DNA from: RGIG6178 sp045118975 | GTDB taxonomy: Bacteria > Bacillota_I > Bacilli_A > RFN20 > DUOF01 | Length of the DNA: 64,000 nucleotides | Assembly (NCBI GenBank): GCA_045118975.1 | Contig: JBGVCT010000009.1 | Coordinates: 1 to 64,000, forward strand | Direction of reading: 5' to 3' | Shown here: positions 37,847-45,473 of the stretch, one piece after another | Layout: each line of letters starts with the position of its first letter | How positions within the stretch are numbered: the stretch's first letter is position 1 | Notes under the pieces: generated by a model | Database searches by the model: none | The model's input: only the letters and a program-made list of their open reading frames with translations | What the model was told of the DNA's origin: nothing | Translations under genes and position numbers: made by a program

Positions 37847-39258
37847 TATCCTTTATATTTATATAACACTGAAGGTCTATGCCCTCCAGTTTTTCTAGTC
37901 TTGTTACTTTTAATAACCTTGTTTTCTATTTCTCTTCTAAAAACTGGATCAATTAGTTTTTTATCTAATATTGCCTCATATACAAGTTGCAATTCTTTTA
38001 AAGTAAAATACTTAGGCATCATATGGAAAACAATATCTGTATACTCCACTTTATTTTTAAGTCTAACAATACTTGTAACAATTGCATTAAGATGATCAAA
38101 TGCTAAATACTCATTATTTACATCTTCATATTTTACTATTCCCCATTTATTAACAGTCTCTTTAACTACACACTCAAAACTAGTTTCATCATTATAAAAC
38201 TTAATAGTAATAATATCCTTATCTTGATTAACATCAATATTAAAGAAACAAGCATTACTCTTTAATTCTTGATTAAGCTTATTTTTATCTACAAGACCTA
38301 AATATGCACTAGATAACACTCTAGTTCTAGGATCTCTATCCACCGAAGAAAAAGTATACAATTGCTCTAAATAAATATTATCTAGATTAGTCTCTGCAAA
38401 TAAGACTCTTCTAGCACAATCTTCTAACTCTTCATCAAGCGAAACAAATCCACCTGGCAAACAATATTTATTTATAAATGGGTGAGTGTTTCTTTTTACT
38501 AAAAGCACACTAAATACTTTCTTATTTAATTCCCTATATGATTCCTTTTTAATATCACTAACACTAAACAAAACTATATCTGTAGTAATAGACATTTTTT
38601 CATAGTCACTACTTTTATAAGTTGAGTAGAATTCTTCTTCATTTCTAGAGTCACTAACATCCTCTTTATATCCCTTTTTATAAAAGCCCTTGTCGTTTAT
38701 ATAATCATAAACTTCTTTATCCAAGTATTTTTTATAATCAAAAGAAATATCATTATAATAAAAATCTCTAATCTCACTACTTGAAACAGAGTTAGTAACA
38801 ACGTTACTAGCTATCACTATCTCACCTTTATAAGAATTATACTTTTCTAGCTCTTCTTTATAATCAATATCTCTATCAATTATAATTAAATTATAATTGT
38901 CTAATATATAATCATACTTTTTCCAAGTATCAAAACCCTTTAAATTATCTGCACCCATTATAAAATACAAAGAGTCATTTTTATAAATACTTTGAAGATA
39001 ATCTAGACTCCTATAAGTAGAAATTAAATTGTTTTTAAATTCATAATCACTTATCTCTACTCTTTTATCATCTTTAAACGCTAACTCTAGCATTTTCATT
39101 CTATATTTACCATCAAGTAAATTACTCTTTTTATAATAGTTTCCAGTAGGCAATAAAATAATTTTATCAACATAACCTTTATCTAAAAGTGAAGTCACTA
39201 TTTCTTTGTGCATTATATGAATTGGATTAAAACTACCACCATAAACTCCTATTTTCAT
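37846..39258 (-). CDS. nadD: fusion of nicotinate mononucleotide adenylyltransferase (NadD) with an NrtR-type Nudix/winged-helix regulator
   Basis: A 470-residue protein with three domains. Residues 1-195 are NadD: GGSFNPIHIMH (7-17), MGADNLKGFDTW and the SSSEIR motif near 159; this enzyme makes nicotinate adenine dinucleotide. Residues ~222-385 are a Nudix fold whose box (269-291) is degenerate: the catalytic RE-x-x-EE is replaced by RV-x-x-AE and the following Gly by Asn, so hydrolysis is unlikely. Residues ~405-470 match the NrtR winged helix (MPKYFTLKELQLVYEAIL ... GGHRPSVLYKYKG). NrtR proteins repress NAD genes and respond to ADP-ribose or related NAD metabolites. It is the last gene of the NAD operon, coupled to prs by ATGA. 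Autoregulation through the palindrome at the pncA promoter is inferred. Confidence 0.92.
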   Translation of the reverse strand: MKIGVYGGSFNPIHIMHKEIVTSLLDKGYVDKIILLPTGNYYKKSNLLDGKYRMKMLELAFKDDKRVEISDYEFKNNLISTYRSLDYLQSIYKNDSLYFIMGADNLKGFDTWKKYDYILDNYNLIIIDRDIDYKEELEKYNSYKGEIVIASNVVTNSVSSSEIRDFYYNDISFDYKKYLDKEVYDYINDKGFYKKGYKEDVSDSRNEEEFYSTYKSSDYEKMSITTDIVLFSVSDIKKESYRELNKKVFSVLLVKRNTHPFINKYCLPGGFVSLDEELEDCARRVLFAETNLDNIYLEQLYTFSSVDRDPRTRVLSSAYLGLVDKNKLNQELKSNACFFNIDVNQDKDIITIKFYNDETSFECVVKETVNKWGIVKYEDVNNEYLAFDHLNAIVTSIVRLKNKVEYTDIVFHMMPKYFTLKELQLVYEAILDKKLIDPVFRREIENKVIKSNKTRKTGGHRPSVLYKYKG

Positions 39259-40163
39259 TTTATCGCCTCACTAACTAATTCACTTGTATCAATTACCTCA
39301 ACAAAATCAGTTCTAGTAATACTCTTTTTTAAATAAATCAAATCGCTAACATAAAGAGTATGGAATAAGTTGTTTTTGTGTGCTTTCTTAAACTTATTTA
39401 ATCCCTTATTAAAAAGTGCATAGCAAACACATACATTGATAATACTAGCCCCCTCAATTTGACTCATTGCATTAAGTAAAGTAGTACCACTATCTAAAAT
39501 ATCATCGACAATTAATACTCGTTTATTATCAAAATCATAGTATTCTCCAGCATACTCTACAATAGGATTACTTCCATCTACTAATTTTGTTAAATCTCTT
39601 TTTTTAGAGAACACGTATAGGTCTGCACCTAATTCTTTTGCATATGCCTCAGCTCTTGCTCTTCCACCCTCATCTGGAGACACTACAACATCATATTTAT
39701 GTTCCTTAAATAATGATGCAAGAGAATATGTTTGTATATCTTTATGACTTCCATGTGCCTCAAAAGTAATAATTCTATTTACTCCAAAATGTTTTAAATC
39801 ACTAACAAACATTTCAAAGTCTTTACTCTCACCCTCATTAATCGCATTTTGTCTACACTCATACATAAGAGGTAAGAAAACATTTACACTTTTAGGATCA
39901 TCTAAAGCATTGATAATTCTTCTAAGCTCTACATAATATTCATCACTTGAATATACTCTTTTTTTACCCTTATATTTATAGGTTATTGGGGCAGTAAAAT
40001 CAGAGAAAATTATTACATCTTCCCCTTTTACACTATCATGTAAAACAATCTTACCTTCACCATTTTTAAATTTGATTATATCAAATTTAACTTCTTCTGC
40101 ATTTAAGTAATTATTTATCTTTTTAAACTGCTTTAAATAGTTATCAAATACTATCGCTTTCAT
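39255..40163 (-). CDS. prs: ribose-phosphate pyrophosphokinase (PRPP synthase), divergent, in the NAD operon
   Basis: A 302-residue PRPP synthase. Seen: the FKNGEGKIVLHDSVKGEDVI ATP-binding start, a CRQ segment corresponding to ARQD, the catalytic histidine in TFEAHGSH, VVSPDEGGRARAEAYAKELG, the flexible loop FSKKRD with the catalytic Lys and Arg, and the PRPP loop VLIVDDILDSGTTL. Compared with housekeeping Prs it is divergent, especially around the LMELL helix and subunit-contact regions. Its place between nadE and nadD suggests a dedicated supply of PRPP for PncB. It starts 3 nt after nadE. Confidence 0.9.
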   Translation of the reverse strand: MKAIVFDNYLKQFKKINNYLNAEEVKFDIIKFKNGEGKIVLHDSVKGEDVIIFSDFTAPITYKYKGKKRVYSSDEYYVELRRIINALDDPKSVNVFLPLMYECRQNAINEGESKDFEMFVSDLKHFGVNRIITFEAHGSHKDIQTYSLASLFKEHKYDVVVSPDEGGRARAEAYAKELGADLYVFSKKRDLTKLVDGSNPIVEYAGEYYDFDNKRVLIVDDILDSGTTLLNAMSQIEGASIINVCVCYALFNKGLNKFKKAHKNNLFHTLYVSDLIYLKKSITRTDFVEVIDTSELVSEAIK

Positions 40164-40165
40164 AA

Positions 40166-42028
40166 TTATAATTCCTCAATTTCACTCAAATATAATTTAC
40201 TTGATAAGTCACTATTTAATCTTAAATTTCCTCTAATTGAAATATCAATTTCATTAACTCTAACTCCATCTGGAGAACATGTTCTTTTAAATTGTTGAGT
40301 AAAGAATCTTTTAATAAAAGTTGTTAAAGCTTCCTTAATTTCTTCTTTAGAATATTCTTCAAAAGTATTGCATGCCAAGTAATATAGTTTCTTAACTGAA
40401 GCATTATAACCCAAGAAATGATAGATAAAGAAATCATGAAGTGTATAGCTTCCCTTTAAACTAGCTTCACTTGATTGAGCAATATTTCCTTTTGCATCAA
40501 GTGGTAATAATTCTGGAGAAATAATTGTATCTAGGATACTCTCTAAAGTTTCTTTAAATACACCTTCATACTTATTAGATTCATATCTAATAAGACTCTT
40601 AACTAAAGTTTTAGGAATATTAGCATTTACCCCATAATTAGACATATGATCTCCATTATAAGTAGCCCAACCTAATACACACTCACTTAAATCTCCAGTA
40701 CCTACAACAAAACCACCTAATTCATTAGATAAATCAAATAATATTTGAGTTCTCTCTCTAGCTTGAGCATTTTCATAAGTAATATCGTATTTGTTCTCAT
40801 CATGTCCAATATCTTTATAATGTTGAATACATGCTTCTTTAATAGATATTTCTTTAAATGTAGCACCCATTTCTTTTATTAAATTAACTGAGTTAGTATA
40901 TGTCTTATTACTTGTACCAAACCCTGGCATAGTTACACAAACAATATTCTCATTTGAAATATTTAGTAACTTAGTAGCCCTAAGACACACAAGCATAGCC
41001 AAAGTAGAATCACTACCTCCACTTATACCAATAATCATCTTAGAATTACCAAGTTGTTTAACTCTTCTAGCTAACCCAAAAGACAAAATATTCATTATCT
41101 CTTCTAACTCTTCTTCATTTTTAATAAATGGAGTCTTACTATACTTCTTTAAAAGAGTATTTTCTTTTTCATTTACTTCAAATAAAACTTCAACATACTC
41201 ACTATCTTTTCTAACTCCTCTAGCACTCTTATTATCAAGACGCAATAAATCAACATCATGATAAATAAACTTAGATTCAAAACTTAATTTATCATCATTA
41301 ATAGTTTCATCTAAATCACTTATAATAAGTTGACCAGATAAAACAACATCACTACTAGTTTCATTGCTACTAGCACTAGAATACACATAACTTGCATTAT
41401 TAACTTTAGTTAATGTCTTTATTGTTTCTAAGTAATAATCTTGTTTACTAGTTAAAGCAATATTACTCTCTAAACATAAAACTAAATTAGCCTCTAGATT
41501 ATTAACATATAAAAAATCATTACCAACATTAACAACAAATCTAAAATAATCATATTCACTATGCTTATAAACAATATTATTACTTACAAGTACAGATTCA
41601 TCATTTAAAGTAATATAAGTATCTTCTAGTTCATTACCACTAGTAAAATATCTAACTTCATCACTAGTTAAATATCTTTTTGGAGTGACACCTAGATATT
41701 CGCCCCTAGCTATAGTAACAGCACAATTATATAATCTAGAATTAATTTTTAAAGGAGCACCTACTACAAATACTAGATCATATTTTTCACTTTCTTTTCT
41801 TAAAGTTTCTAAAGCATTTAATGTAGCACTAGTTAATTCACCAGTAAAGAAAAGATCCTTACAAGTAACTCCAGTTAAACTAAGTTCACCAAAACTAACT
41901 ACATCTACTCCCTCTTTATTTAATTTTTCTAAGTTAGCAATAATTTCTTTTACATTGTAACTAACATTACTAACCTCTACCCTACTACTACAAGCACCTA
42001 CTCTTACATACCCATATTTTTTAAGCAT
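40166..42028 (-). CDS. nadE: NAD+ synthetase NadE with a degenerate glutaminase domain
   Basis: A 620-residue two-domain NAD synthetase that amidates nicotinate adenine dinucleotide. The C-terminal synthetase domain is intact: GISGGSDSTLAMLV, then GTGDLSECVLGWATYNGDHM and NYGVNANIPKTLV. The N-terminal nitrilase-fold domain keeps the glutamate in SFGELSLTGVTCKDLFF (E48) and the lysine in GVTPKRY (K117). At the position of the nucleophilic cysteine (family VEICEDLW) this protein has VNVGNDFL, giving G169 by my alignment. The NLSASNE-like segment that follows is also altered. The enzyme may therefore use free ammonia. Lies 1 nt after the Nudix gene. Confidence 0.93.
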   Translation of the reverse strand: MLKKYGYVRVGACSSRVEVSNVSYNVKEIIANLEKLNKEGVDVVSFGELSLTGVTCKDLFFTGELTSATLNALETLRKESEKYDLVFVVGAPLKINSRLYNCAVTIARGEYLGVTPKRYLTSDEVRYFTSGNELEDTYITLNDESVLVSNNIVYKHSEYDYFRFVVNVGNDFLYVNNLEANLVLCLESNIALTSKQDYYLETIKTLTKVNNASYVYSSASSNETSSDVVLSGQLIISDLDETINDDKLSFESKFIYHDVDLLRLDNKSARGVRKDSEYVEVLFEVNEKENTLLKKYSKTPFIKNEEELEEIMNILSFGLARRVKQLGNSKMIIGISGGSDSTLAMLVCLRATKLLNISNENIVCVTMPGFGTSNKTYTNSVNLIKEMGATFKEISIKEACIQHYKDIGHDENKYDITYENAQARERTQILFDLSNELGGFVVGTGDLSECVLGWATYNGDHMSNYGVNANIPKTLVKSLIRYESNKYEGVFKETLESILDTIISPELLPLDAKGNIAQSSEASLKGSYTLHDFFIYHFLGYNASVKKLYYLACNTFEEYSKEEIKEALTTFIKRFFTQQFKRTCSPDGVRVNEIDISIRGNLRLNSDLSSKLYLSEIEEL

Positions 42029-42029
42029 A

Positions 42030-42638
42030 TTATTCCCCTTTCCTAGTTAATCTTTCCATCATTAATTCAGCATAAGCGATTCTAGCACCACCACTAGCTA
42101 AATATCCAAGTTCGATTAACTCTTTTAAATCATCAACCTTAACTGTAAGCGATTCCAAATATTCATCTTCATCAAGCTTTACATCACTTACTTTCTTTAA
42201 TCCTCTAGCAATATATATTTTATTCCTTGCATCTCCTATACCTTCATCTTGATAGTAATATGCAACCTCTTTTATTTCACTAGCTCTATATCCTGTTTCT
42301 TCTTCAAGTTCTCTTAAAGCAGCACTCTTATGATCCTCATCATTATTTAAATATCCTGCAGGAAAATCAAGTTGAGCACCTAAGTGAGTAAATACTCTAG
42401 GTTGAACTATTAACAATACTTCATCATTATCAAGAAGTGGGACCACAACACAAGCACAACCACTACCTCTACCACTATTTTTAACTAACTTATCTCTATA
42501 AATAGTATGACCATTATTAAGCTCAATCTTATAACTTTCCACCTTTAAAAATGGTTTACTATTTTCTATTAAAGTCTTACTTTTAACACCATACTTTTCA
42601 ATTAACTTCTTTATTTCATTTAATTTTGAAGCATCCAT
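42030..42638 (-). CDS. Nudix hydrolase, ADP-ribose pyrophosphatase-like
   Basis: A 202-residue Nudix protein with a complete Nudix box: G-x5-E-x7-RE-L-x-EE-T-G-Y inside AGYLNNDEDHKSAALRELEE followed by ETGY. The segments FDFPAG-like LDFPAGYL and YYYQDEGIGDARNKIYIA fit the ADP-ribose pyrophosphatase (NudF) group, which splits ADP-ribose to AMP and ribose 5-phosphate. In this operon that would return ribose phosphate from NAD breakdown to Prs and also lower ADP-ribose, a known ligand of NrtR regulators. Spaced 1 nt from both neighbours' coding ends. The exact substrate is inferred. Confidence 0.88.
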   Translation of the reverse strand: MDASKLNEIKKLIEKYGVKSKTLIENSKPFLKVESYKIELNNGHTIYRDKLVKNSGRGSGCACVVVPLLDNDEVLLIVQPRVFTHLGAQLDFPAGYLNNDEDHKSAALRELEEETGYRASEIKEVAYYYQDEGIGDARNKIYIARGLKKVSDVKLDEDEYLESLTVKVDDLKELIELGYLASGGARIAYAELMMERLTRKGE

Positions 42639-42639
42639 A

Positions 42640-44070
42640 TTAGAAACCTCTTTTTTCTTTAATTAAACCATATTTTAAATCATATAATTTTTGAGATAAA
42701 TCCACATAATATTTATTTGGATTATTAAGTCTTCTAGTTTCTGGATAAATAGTTTCTAATTCTTTCTTACAATATGCCTTAGACTCTTCAACTGTTGGTC
42801 TAGTATAGACTAGTTTTCCATTTACAAATATTGGATGTAACATTTTTCTAACTGTATAGTTATTAATAGTTTTTCTCTTCCAAGGTGATTTTTCATCAAA
42901 TAAAGTATATTCATTTTCATCAATTACTTCTTCACTTAAAGCAAGTACATCACCTAGCGCATAACCAGTTTCTTTATCATAGAATCTATATACTTCCTTT
43001 AATCCAGGATTAGTAATTTTAATTTCATTATCGCTAATTTTAATTCTAGGATCTACTTCACCATTTTCTTCAACTGCAACAAGTTTGTAAACCCCACCAA
43101 ACACAGGAGTACTCTTACTTGTAATTAAGTTTTCACCTACACCAAAACTATCAATTTTAGCACCTTGTTCATATAAATCTTTAATCAAATATTCATCAAG
43201 TGAATTAGATACACAAATCTTACAATCTTGCATATCATTTTCATCTAAAATTCTTCTACATTCTTTTGATAAATAAGCAAGGTCTCCACTATCAAGTCTA
43301 ACACCCTTTAATCTGTATCCATTAGGAACTAAATATTCTTTATGAACTCTAATTGCATTAACTAAACCACTATTAATTGTATCAATTGTATCAATAAGGA
43401 ATGTTGAATTATTAGGGAATGCTTTAGCATAAGCTAAAAACGCATCATATTCACTATCATATTTCATGATTTGGCTATGGGCCATAGTACCTAATATACT
43501 AACACCATATCTTTTACCAGCTTCATAACAACTAGTACCAATACAACCAGCAATACAAGCATACTTAGCACCAACTATTGCTGCACTATTACCTTGAGCC
43601 CTTCTAGCACCAAACTCCATTACACCTTTACCATTTGCACTATTTACAATTCTACTAGCTTTAGTAGATATTAAACTCGCATGATTAAATCTATTTAATA
43701 AATCTGTTTCAATAATTTCTGCCTCAATTAAAGGTGCCTTAACTCTAATACAAGTTTCATTTGGGAAAGCTACATCACCATCTAACATTGAATAAACATC
43801 ACCTGTAAATTTAAAGTTAGATAAGTACTCTAAGAAATCTTCATCAAAAGTATTTAAACTTCTTAAGTATTCAATATCTTCTTTTTCAAATCTCACATTA
43901 TTTAAATAGTCAATAATTTCATCTAACCCACCAAATAAGCTATATCCACTATTATCAATATTCTTTCTAAAGAACGCATCAAAATATACTATTTGTTCAT
44001 GCTTATTGTTTTTAAAATCACTATAAGCCATTGTAAGTTCATAAAAATCTATTAATTTATTTTCTAACAT
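42640..44070 (-). CDS. pncB: nicotinate phosphoribosyltransferase PncB
   Basis: A 476-residue enzyme joining nicotinate and PRPP to nicotinate mononucleotide in an ATP-assisted reaction. Family marks are DFYELTMAYSDFKN near the N-terminus, FFRKNIDNSGYSLFGGLDE, the GARRAQGNSAAIVGAKYACI stretch with the catalytic region, GTMAHSQIM carrying the histidine phosphorylated during catalysis, GVRLDSGDLAYLSKE and FGVGENLITSKSTPVFGGVYKL. Its start overlaps the pncA stop by 14 nt. It requires PRPP, which explains prs in the same operon. Confidence 0.96.
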   Translation of the reverse strand: MLENKLIDFYELTMAYSDFKNNKHEQIVYFDAFFRKNIDNSGYSLFGGLDEIIDYLNNVRFEKEDIEYLRSLNTFDEDFLEYLSNFKFTGDVYSMLDGDVAFPNETCIRVKAPLIEAEIIETDLLNRFNHASLISTKASRIVNSANGKGVMEFGARRAQGNSAAIVGAKYACIAGCIGTSCYEAGKRYGVSILGTMAHSQIMKYDSEYDAFLAYAKAFPNNSTFLIDTIDTINSGLVNAIRVHKEYLVPNGYRLKGVRLDSGDLAYLSKECRRILDENDMQDCKICVSNSLDEYLIKDLYEQGAKIDSFGVGENLITSKSTPVFGGVYKLVAVEENGEVDPRIKISDNEIKITNPGLKEVYRFYDKETGYALGDVLALSEEVIDENEYTLFDEKSPWKRKTINNYTVRKMLHPIFVNGKLVYTRPTVEESKAYCKKELETIYPETRRLNNPNKYYVDLSQKLYDLKYGLIKEKRGF

Positions 44071-44674
44071 TTTTCTTCACCTCTAGCCCTAACTCTTTAC
44101 TTGTATATAATTTAACTCCTGCTTGCTTCATTAGCTTATTTGCCATTTCATTATATTCATCTCTAGGATGATATGGAGCATCATAAGTTTCAATTAAATC
44201 ACTAATTGTTACAACCTCAACCTTCAAATCATGTTCATCAAAATAATTAACTAAAGGTATTGCAAAGTTAGTAACACAAATATCGCTACAACAACCAACA
44301 ACATATACTCTTTCTAGATTAACCATCTTAGATAAATCCTCTAGTAAACCTTTAGCAAACATTGCACTTGTTGAATTCTTCTTATATGTTCTTCCCTCAT
44401 CCTCATAAACTTTCAATTCATCAACAAGTTCACTTTCACTAGTTCCCTCTAAACAATGCTCAGGAAACTTTTTAAACTCTGTACATCCCAATTTATGACA
44501 ATCCCTAATAAAGAATATTTCTCCATCTAACTTCTTTATATATTTTTTTATTAACTCTTTAATACCAGGAATAATATGTGCTATATATTCATCCTTCATG
44601 TTACCTTCATAGACAAATCCATTGATCATATCTACTACTACAACTAACTCTTTTACATCTTCTAATTTTTTCAT
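44057..44674 (-). CDS. pncA: nicotinamidase-type cysteine hydrolase PncA
   Basis: A 205-residue isochorismatase-superfamily hydrolase. The catalytic triad is visible as Asp in VVVDMINGF, Lys in TYKKNSTSAMF and Cys in VVGCCSDICVTNFA; the metal region is IRDCHKLGCTEFKKFPEHC. In the context of pncB-nadD-nadE it should deamidate nicotinamide to nicotinate as the entry step of NAD salvage. First gene of the operon, with the ribosome site AAGAGGTGG 7 nt from ATG 44674. It has a consensus promoter overlapped by a palindrome. Confidence 0.92.
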   Translation of the reverse strand: MKKLEDVKELVVVVDMINGFVYEGNMKDEYIAHIIPGIKELIKKYIKKLDGEIFFIRDCHKLGCTEFKKFPEHCLEGTSESELVDELKVYEDEGRTYKKNSTSAMFAKGLLEDLSKMVNLERVYVVGCCSDICVTNFAIPLVNYFDEHDLKVEVVTISDLIETYDAPYHPRDEYNEMANKLMKQAGVKLYTSKELGLEVKKNVRK

Positions 44675-44688
44675 TTTCTAGCCACCTC

Positions 44689-44706
44689 TTACTATCATTA
44701 TAGTAA
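44689..44706. promoter_or_regulatory. palindromic operator candidate over the pncA -10 box
   Basis: TTACTATCATTATAGTAA: perfect 7-bp arms around a 4-nt centre. It contains the whole -10 hexamer of the pncA promoter, so a bound repressor would block RNA polymerase. The fused NrtR domain encoded at the end of the operon is the obvious candidate binder; this is inference. Confidence 0.65.
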
Positions 44707-44725
44707 TAAGAGACAACAAAATCAA
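44697..44725 (-). promoter_or_regulatory. consensus promoter of the NAD salvage operon
   Basis: On the minus strand TTGATT (44725-44720) and a perfect TATAAT (44702-44697) are separated by 17 nt. Transcription start expected near 44690; the ribosome site follows directly. Confidence 0.8.
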
Positions 44726-44731
44726 CACTTT

Positions 44732-44746
44732 TTATCAATTTGATAA
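44732..44746. repeat. second inverted repeat upstream of the pncA promoter
   Basis: TTATCA-ATT-TGATAA has 6-bp arms and lies 6 bp upstream of the -35 box. It could be an auxiliary operator or part of the weak 3' end of the preceding gene; it is AT-rich and may be chance. Confidence 0.35.
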
Positions 44747-44813
44747 GAACAAATATTTTTAAAATTTATAAAATAAATTTTAACTTTTTTCAAAAGTCTA
44801 ATAAAAAAAGGTA

Positions 44814-45392
44814 TTACTCATACCTTCTTACTATATTTTCTTTTAACTCACTAGGAGCATATTTGATACATCTCTTTTTATAATATTTAAACTTTTTTAA
44901 ATGCTTTTTATTAGATTTTGCTAGGACATCGCACATTCCCATATATCCCAAATAATTCTTCTTATAATTTTTAATAGCGCTTTTAAATTCATCTATTGCT
45001 ATATCTAAATCATTATCCTGCATAGCCTTTAAGCCATTATCTATACACATTTCACTTTTTCCCTTCATCCTTCTAGGAGAAGTTTCACTACCTATTTTGT
45101 TAATTAAAACTATATATAAAACCGAATTCATTAAAACAAAAGCAAACACAGATATCATAAGAGAGTAAATATTTGCTCCCATTGATTCTTTAACTAAAGC
45201 AAACATGAATAAATAATCTAACATCACTAATGCTATAGTATACCCCACATTTAAATTTTTAATAAAATAATAAAAAGAGACAAATAAAAGACTATATGCA
45301 AGTGCAACACCCCAAGGAAGTATAGTAATGCACACTAAAAATCTCAATGCAAAGGCAAATCCTATCATGTACTTGAAACCTAAATCTTTCAT
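44814..45392 (-). CDS. membrane protein with C-terminal TPR-like helices, unknown function
   Basis: A 192-residue protein not recognised as a named family. Residues 1-~100 hold about four hydrophobic helices (FKYMIGFAFALRFLVCITIL, WGVALAYSLLFVSFYYFI, IALVMLDYLFMFALV, MISVFAFVLMNSVLYIVLI). The soluble end carries MCIDNGLKAMQDNDLDIAID followed by EFKSAIKNYKKNYLGYMGM, a pattern like one to two tetratricopeptide helices, and a Lys-rich tail. It is monocistronic between the ffh operon and the NAD operon. A scaffold role is possible but unproven. Confidence 0.8.
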   Translation of the reverse strand: MKDLGFKYMIGFAFALRFLVCITILPWGVALAYSLLFVSFYYFIKNLNVGYTIALVMLDYLFMFALVKESMGANIYSLMISVFAFVLMNSVLYIVLINKIGSETSPRRMKGKSEMCIDNGLKAMQDNDLDIAIDEFKSAIKNYKKNYLGYMGMCDVLAKSNKKHLKKFKYYKKRCIKYAPSELKENIVRRYE

Positions 45393-45451
45393 TCTCTCAC
45401 CACCTTCAATATAACATACCCATTTAAAATAATCTATATTATTTTATATAT

Positions 45452-45471
45452 AAAAAAAGCCCGTAGGCTTT
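45452..45471 (-). terminator. terminator of the gls24-ffh operon
   Basis: On the minus strand AAAGCC-TACG-GGCTTT is followed by a run of T, just after the ffh stop codon. Confidence 0.8.
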
Positions 45472-45473
45472 AA

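Noticed and set aside
44761..44781. AT-only inverted repeat (AAAATTTAT / ATAAATTTT) after the TM/TPR-like gene
   Set aside because: Too AT-rich to be a convincing terminator and no T-run in the right place; likely chance in this base composition.
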